Below the pieces are notes generated by a model that saw nothing but the letters and a program-made list of their open reading frames with translations, searched no databases and was not told where the DNA came from. From Achromobacter sp. (GTDB lineage Bacteria > Pseudomonadota > Gammaproteobacteria > Burkholderiales > Burkholderiaceae_B), in the NCBI GenBank assembly GCA_003454835.1, contig DMTA01000185.1:1-6442 (forward strand): DNA of 6,442 nucleotides, in the 5' to 3' direction. Below are positions 5,437 to 6,442 of the stretch, piece after piece. The translations under genes and the position numbers were made by a program. Each line of letters starts with the position of its first letter. The stretch's first letter is position 1.

Positions 5437-6442
5437 CTACTGGCCGTTGCCCACGATGGTCACGGGCGCGCCATCGGTCACGCGCTGCAGGCCCGAGACC
5501 ACCAGCTGGTCGTTCAGGGCGACGCCGGTCAGGATCTCGACGCGGCCCTCGCGACGCTCGCCGATGGTGACTTCACGCCGGTGCGCCACGCCGTTCTCGA
5601 CCCGGTAAACGTACTGCGTTTCGCCCGACGGCGATAGCGCGGCTTCCGGCGCGACCAGCGCCTTGTCCTGGTTGAACAGCAGTTGCACCCGGGCGAACAT
5701 GCCGGGACGCAGCACGCCGTCCTGATTGGCCACGGTGGCGCGCAACAGGATGGACCGGCCGCCCGCGTCGACCAGCGGGCTCACCGCGTACACGAGCCCC
5801 CGGCGCTCCTGGCCGGGCAACGCGTCCAGGCGCAGCGTCAGTTGCTGGCCGACCCGCACCTTGCTCAAGTACATCTCGGGCACGCGGAAATCCACCTTGA
5901 GCGGATCGATCGCTTCAAGCGGCGCCAGGTCCTGGCCCTGATTCACGTAGTCGCCCACCGACACGCTGCGCAGGCCGACGATGCCCGCGAACGGCGCGGT
6001 GATCGTCATCTTGTCGAGCCGGGCCTGGGCCAGCGCCACGGCGGCCTCCTGCACCTTCAGCGTGCTGGCCGACTCGTCGCGGGCCTGCTGGCTGACGAAG
6101 CCCTTGCCCTGCAATTCGACAGCGCGGCGGTAATGGCTTTGCGCCAGCGTCAGGTTCGCGCGTGCCTGCGCAAGTTCAGCGCGCGGCACCGAGTCGTCCA
6201 GACGGATGAGCAGCTGGCCCTGCTTGACCGGCTGGCCTTCCTTGAAATCAATGGCCTGGATGCGCCCGGCAACTTCGGGGCGCAGGACGACGGATTCATC
6301 GGAACGCAGGCTGCCCACGGCCGACAGGCCACGCGCAAAGGGAATTTCCTGGACGGCGGCCACGGCCACCCGGGACGGCGCGGCGGGCGCGGTTTGAGGT
6401 TTGGCGGCGACCGGGACGGGAGTGGCGGACGGCGCCAGCCAG
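5437..6442 (-). CDS. RND periplasmic adaptor (membrane fusion protein, AcrA/MexA-like), 5' end outside window
   Basis: The frame is open from the right edge to TAG at 5439-5437, giving 334 visible residues. It links the permease to an outer-membrane channel. Domains in visible numbering: Pro/Ala-rich linker (1-24), first membrane-proximal and lipoyl halves (about 25-82, with LRPEVAGRIQAIDFKEG), alpha-helical hairpin (about 85-144, with FVSQQARDES at its turn), second lipoyl half (145-176, ITAPFAGIVG), beta-barrel (about 179-254, with LRPGMFARVQL at its end) and second membrane-proximal part (260-329). A GTG at 6369 could start the frame, but it has no Shine-Dalgarno and lies after the linker, and the frame continues upstream (WLAPSATPVPV). 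The true start, with a signal peptide or lipobox, should therefore be to the right. The hairpin is of ordinary RND length. It is first of the two visible pump genes. Confidence 0.95.
   Translation of the reverse strand, partial: WLAPSATPVPVAAKPQTAPAAPSRVAVAAVQEIPFARGLSAVGSLRSDESVVLRPEVAGRIQAIDFKEGQPVKQGQLLIRLDDSVPRAELAQARANLTLAQSHYRRAVELQGKGFVSQQARDESASTLKVQEAAVALAQARLDKMTITAPFAGIVGLRSVSVGDYVNQGQDLAPLEAIDPLKVDFRVPEMYLSKVRVGQQLTLRLDALPGQERRGLVYAVSPLVDAGGRSILLRATVANQDGVLRPGMFARVQLLFNQDKALVAPEAALSPSGETQYVYRVENGVAHRREVTIGERREGRVEILTGVALNDQLVVSGLQRVTDGAPVTIVGNGQ

Noticed and set aside
3838..5637. 599-codon open frame on the + strand opposite the permease and adaptor
   Set aside because: It is antisense to two clear RND genes. 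Its composition (His, Arg, Gln, Asp, Val) is typical of the shadow frame in GC-rich DNA, and it has no family motif.
6367..6369. GTG at 6369 as the true start of the adaptor
   Set aside because: The frame continues open to the window edge through a Pro/Ala-rich linker, there is no Shine-Dalgarno, and a start here would leave the adaptor without a secretion signal.

Overview
The window is GC-rich chromosomal DNA with strong G/C preference at third codon positions. Two things suggest a betaproteobacterium, most likely Alcaligenaceae (Achromobacter/Bordetella type): a tRNA-Val with a CAC anticodon and encoded CCA, and the style of the DnaQ, YaiI and RND proteins. This placement comes from recalled family resemblance, not from a search.

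Layout, left to right. The + strand carries the last 26 codons of an unidentified gene (1-81), an 88-residue protein with a ribbon-helix-helix-like C-terminus (124-390) and a YaiI/UPF0178 protein (396-863). The last two are only 5 bases apart and look like one transcription unit. Converging on them from the - strand is a 55-residue two-helix membrane protein (898-1065) with a strong Shine-Dalgarno. A possible terminator for it lies over the last codons of yaiI.

Bases 1066-1375 contain no convincing gene. They hold a perfect 9-bp hairpin, a strong bidirectional intrinsic terminator, an exact 16-bp tandem duplication and a locally AT-rich stretch. Next, all on the - strand, come tRNA-Val(CAC) with its own sigma70-type promoter, dnaQ (the proofreading exonuclease of DNA polymerase III), a complete RND efflux permease of the HAE-1 type, and its periplasmic adaptor, which runs off the right edge.

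How the genes work together. The adaptor and permease form the inner-membrane and periplasmic parts of a tripartite drug/proton antiporter. No outer-membrane channel gene lies between the permease and dnaQ, so the channel must be encoded upstream of the window or shared from elsewhere. dnaQ starts only 44 bases after the permease stop on the same strand, so read-through from the efflux genes into dnaQ is possible. The tRNA lies just downstream of dnaQ with its own promoter.

I see no mobile element, CRISPR array or clearly new defence or biosynthetic system. The points most worth a second look are the small membrane protein, the tRNA trailer/terminator region and the efflux-dnaQ junction.
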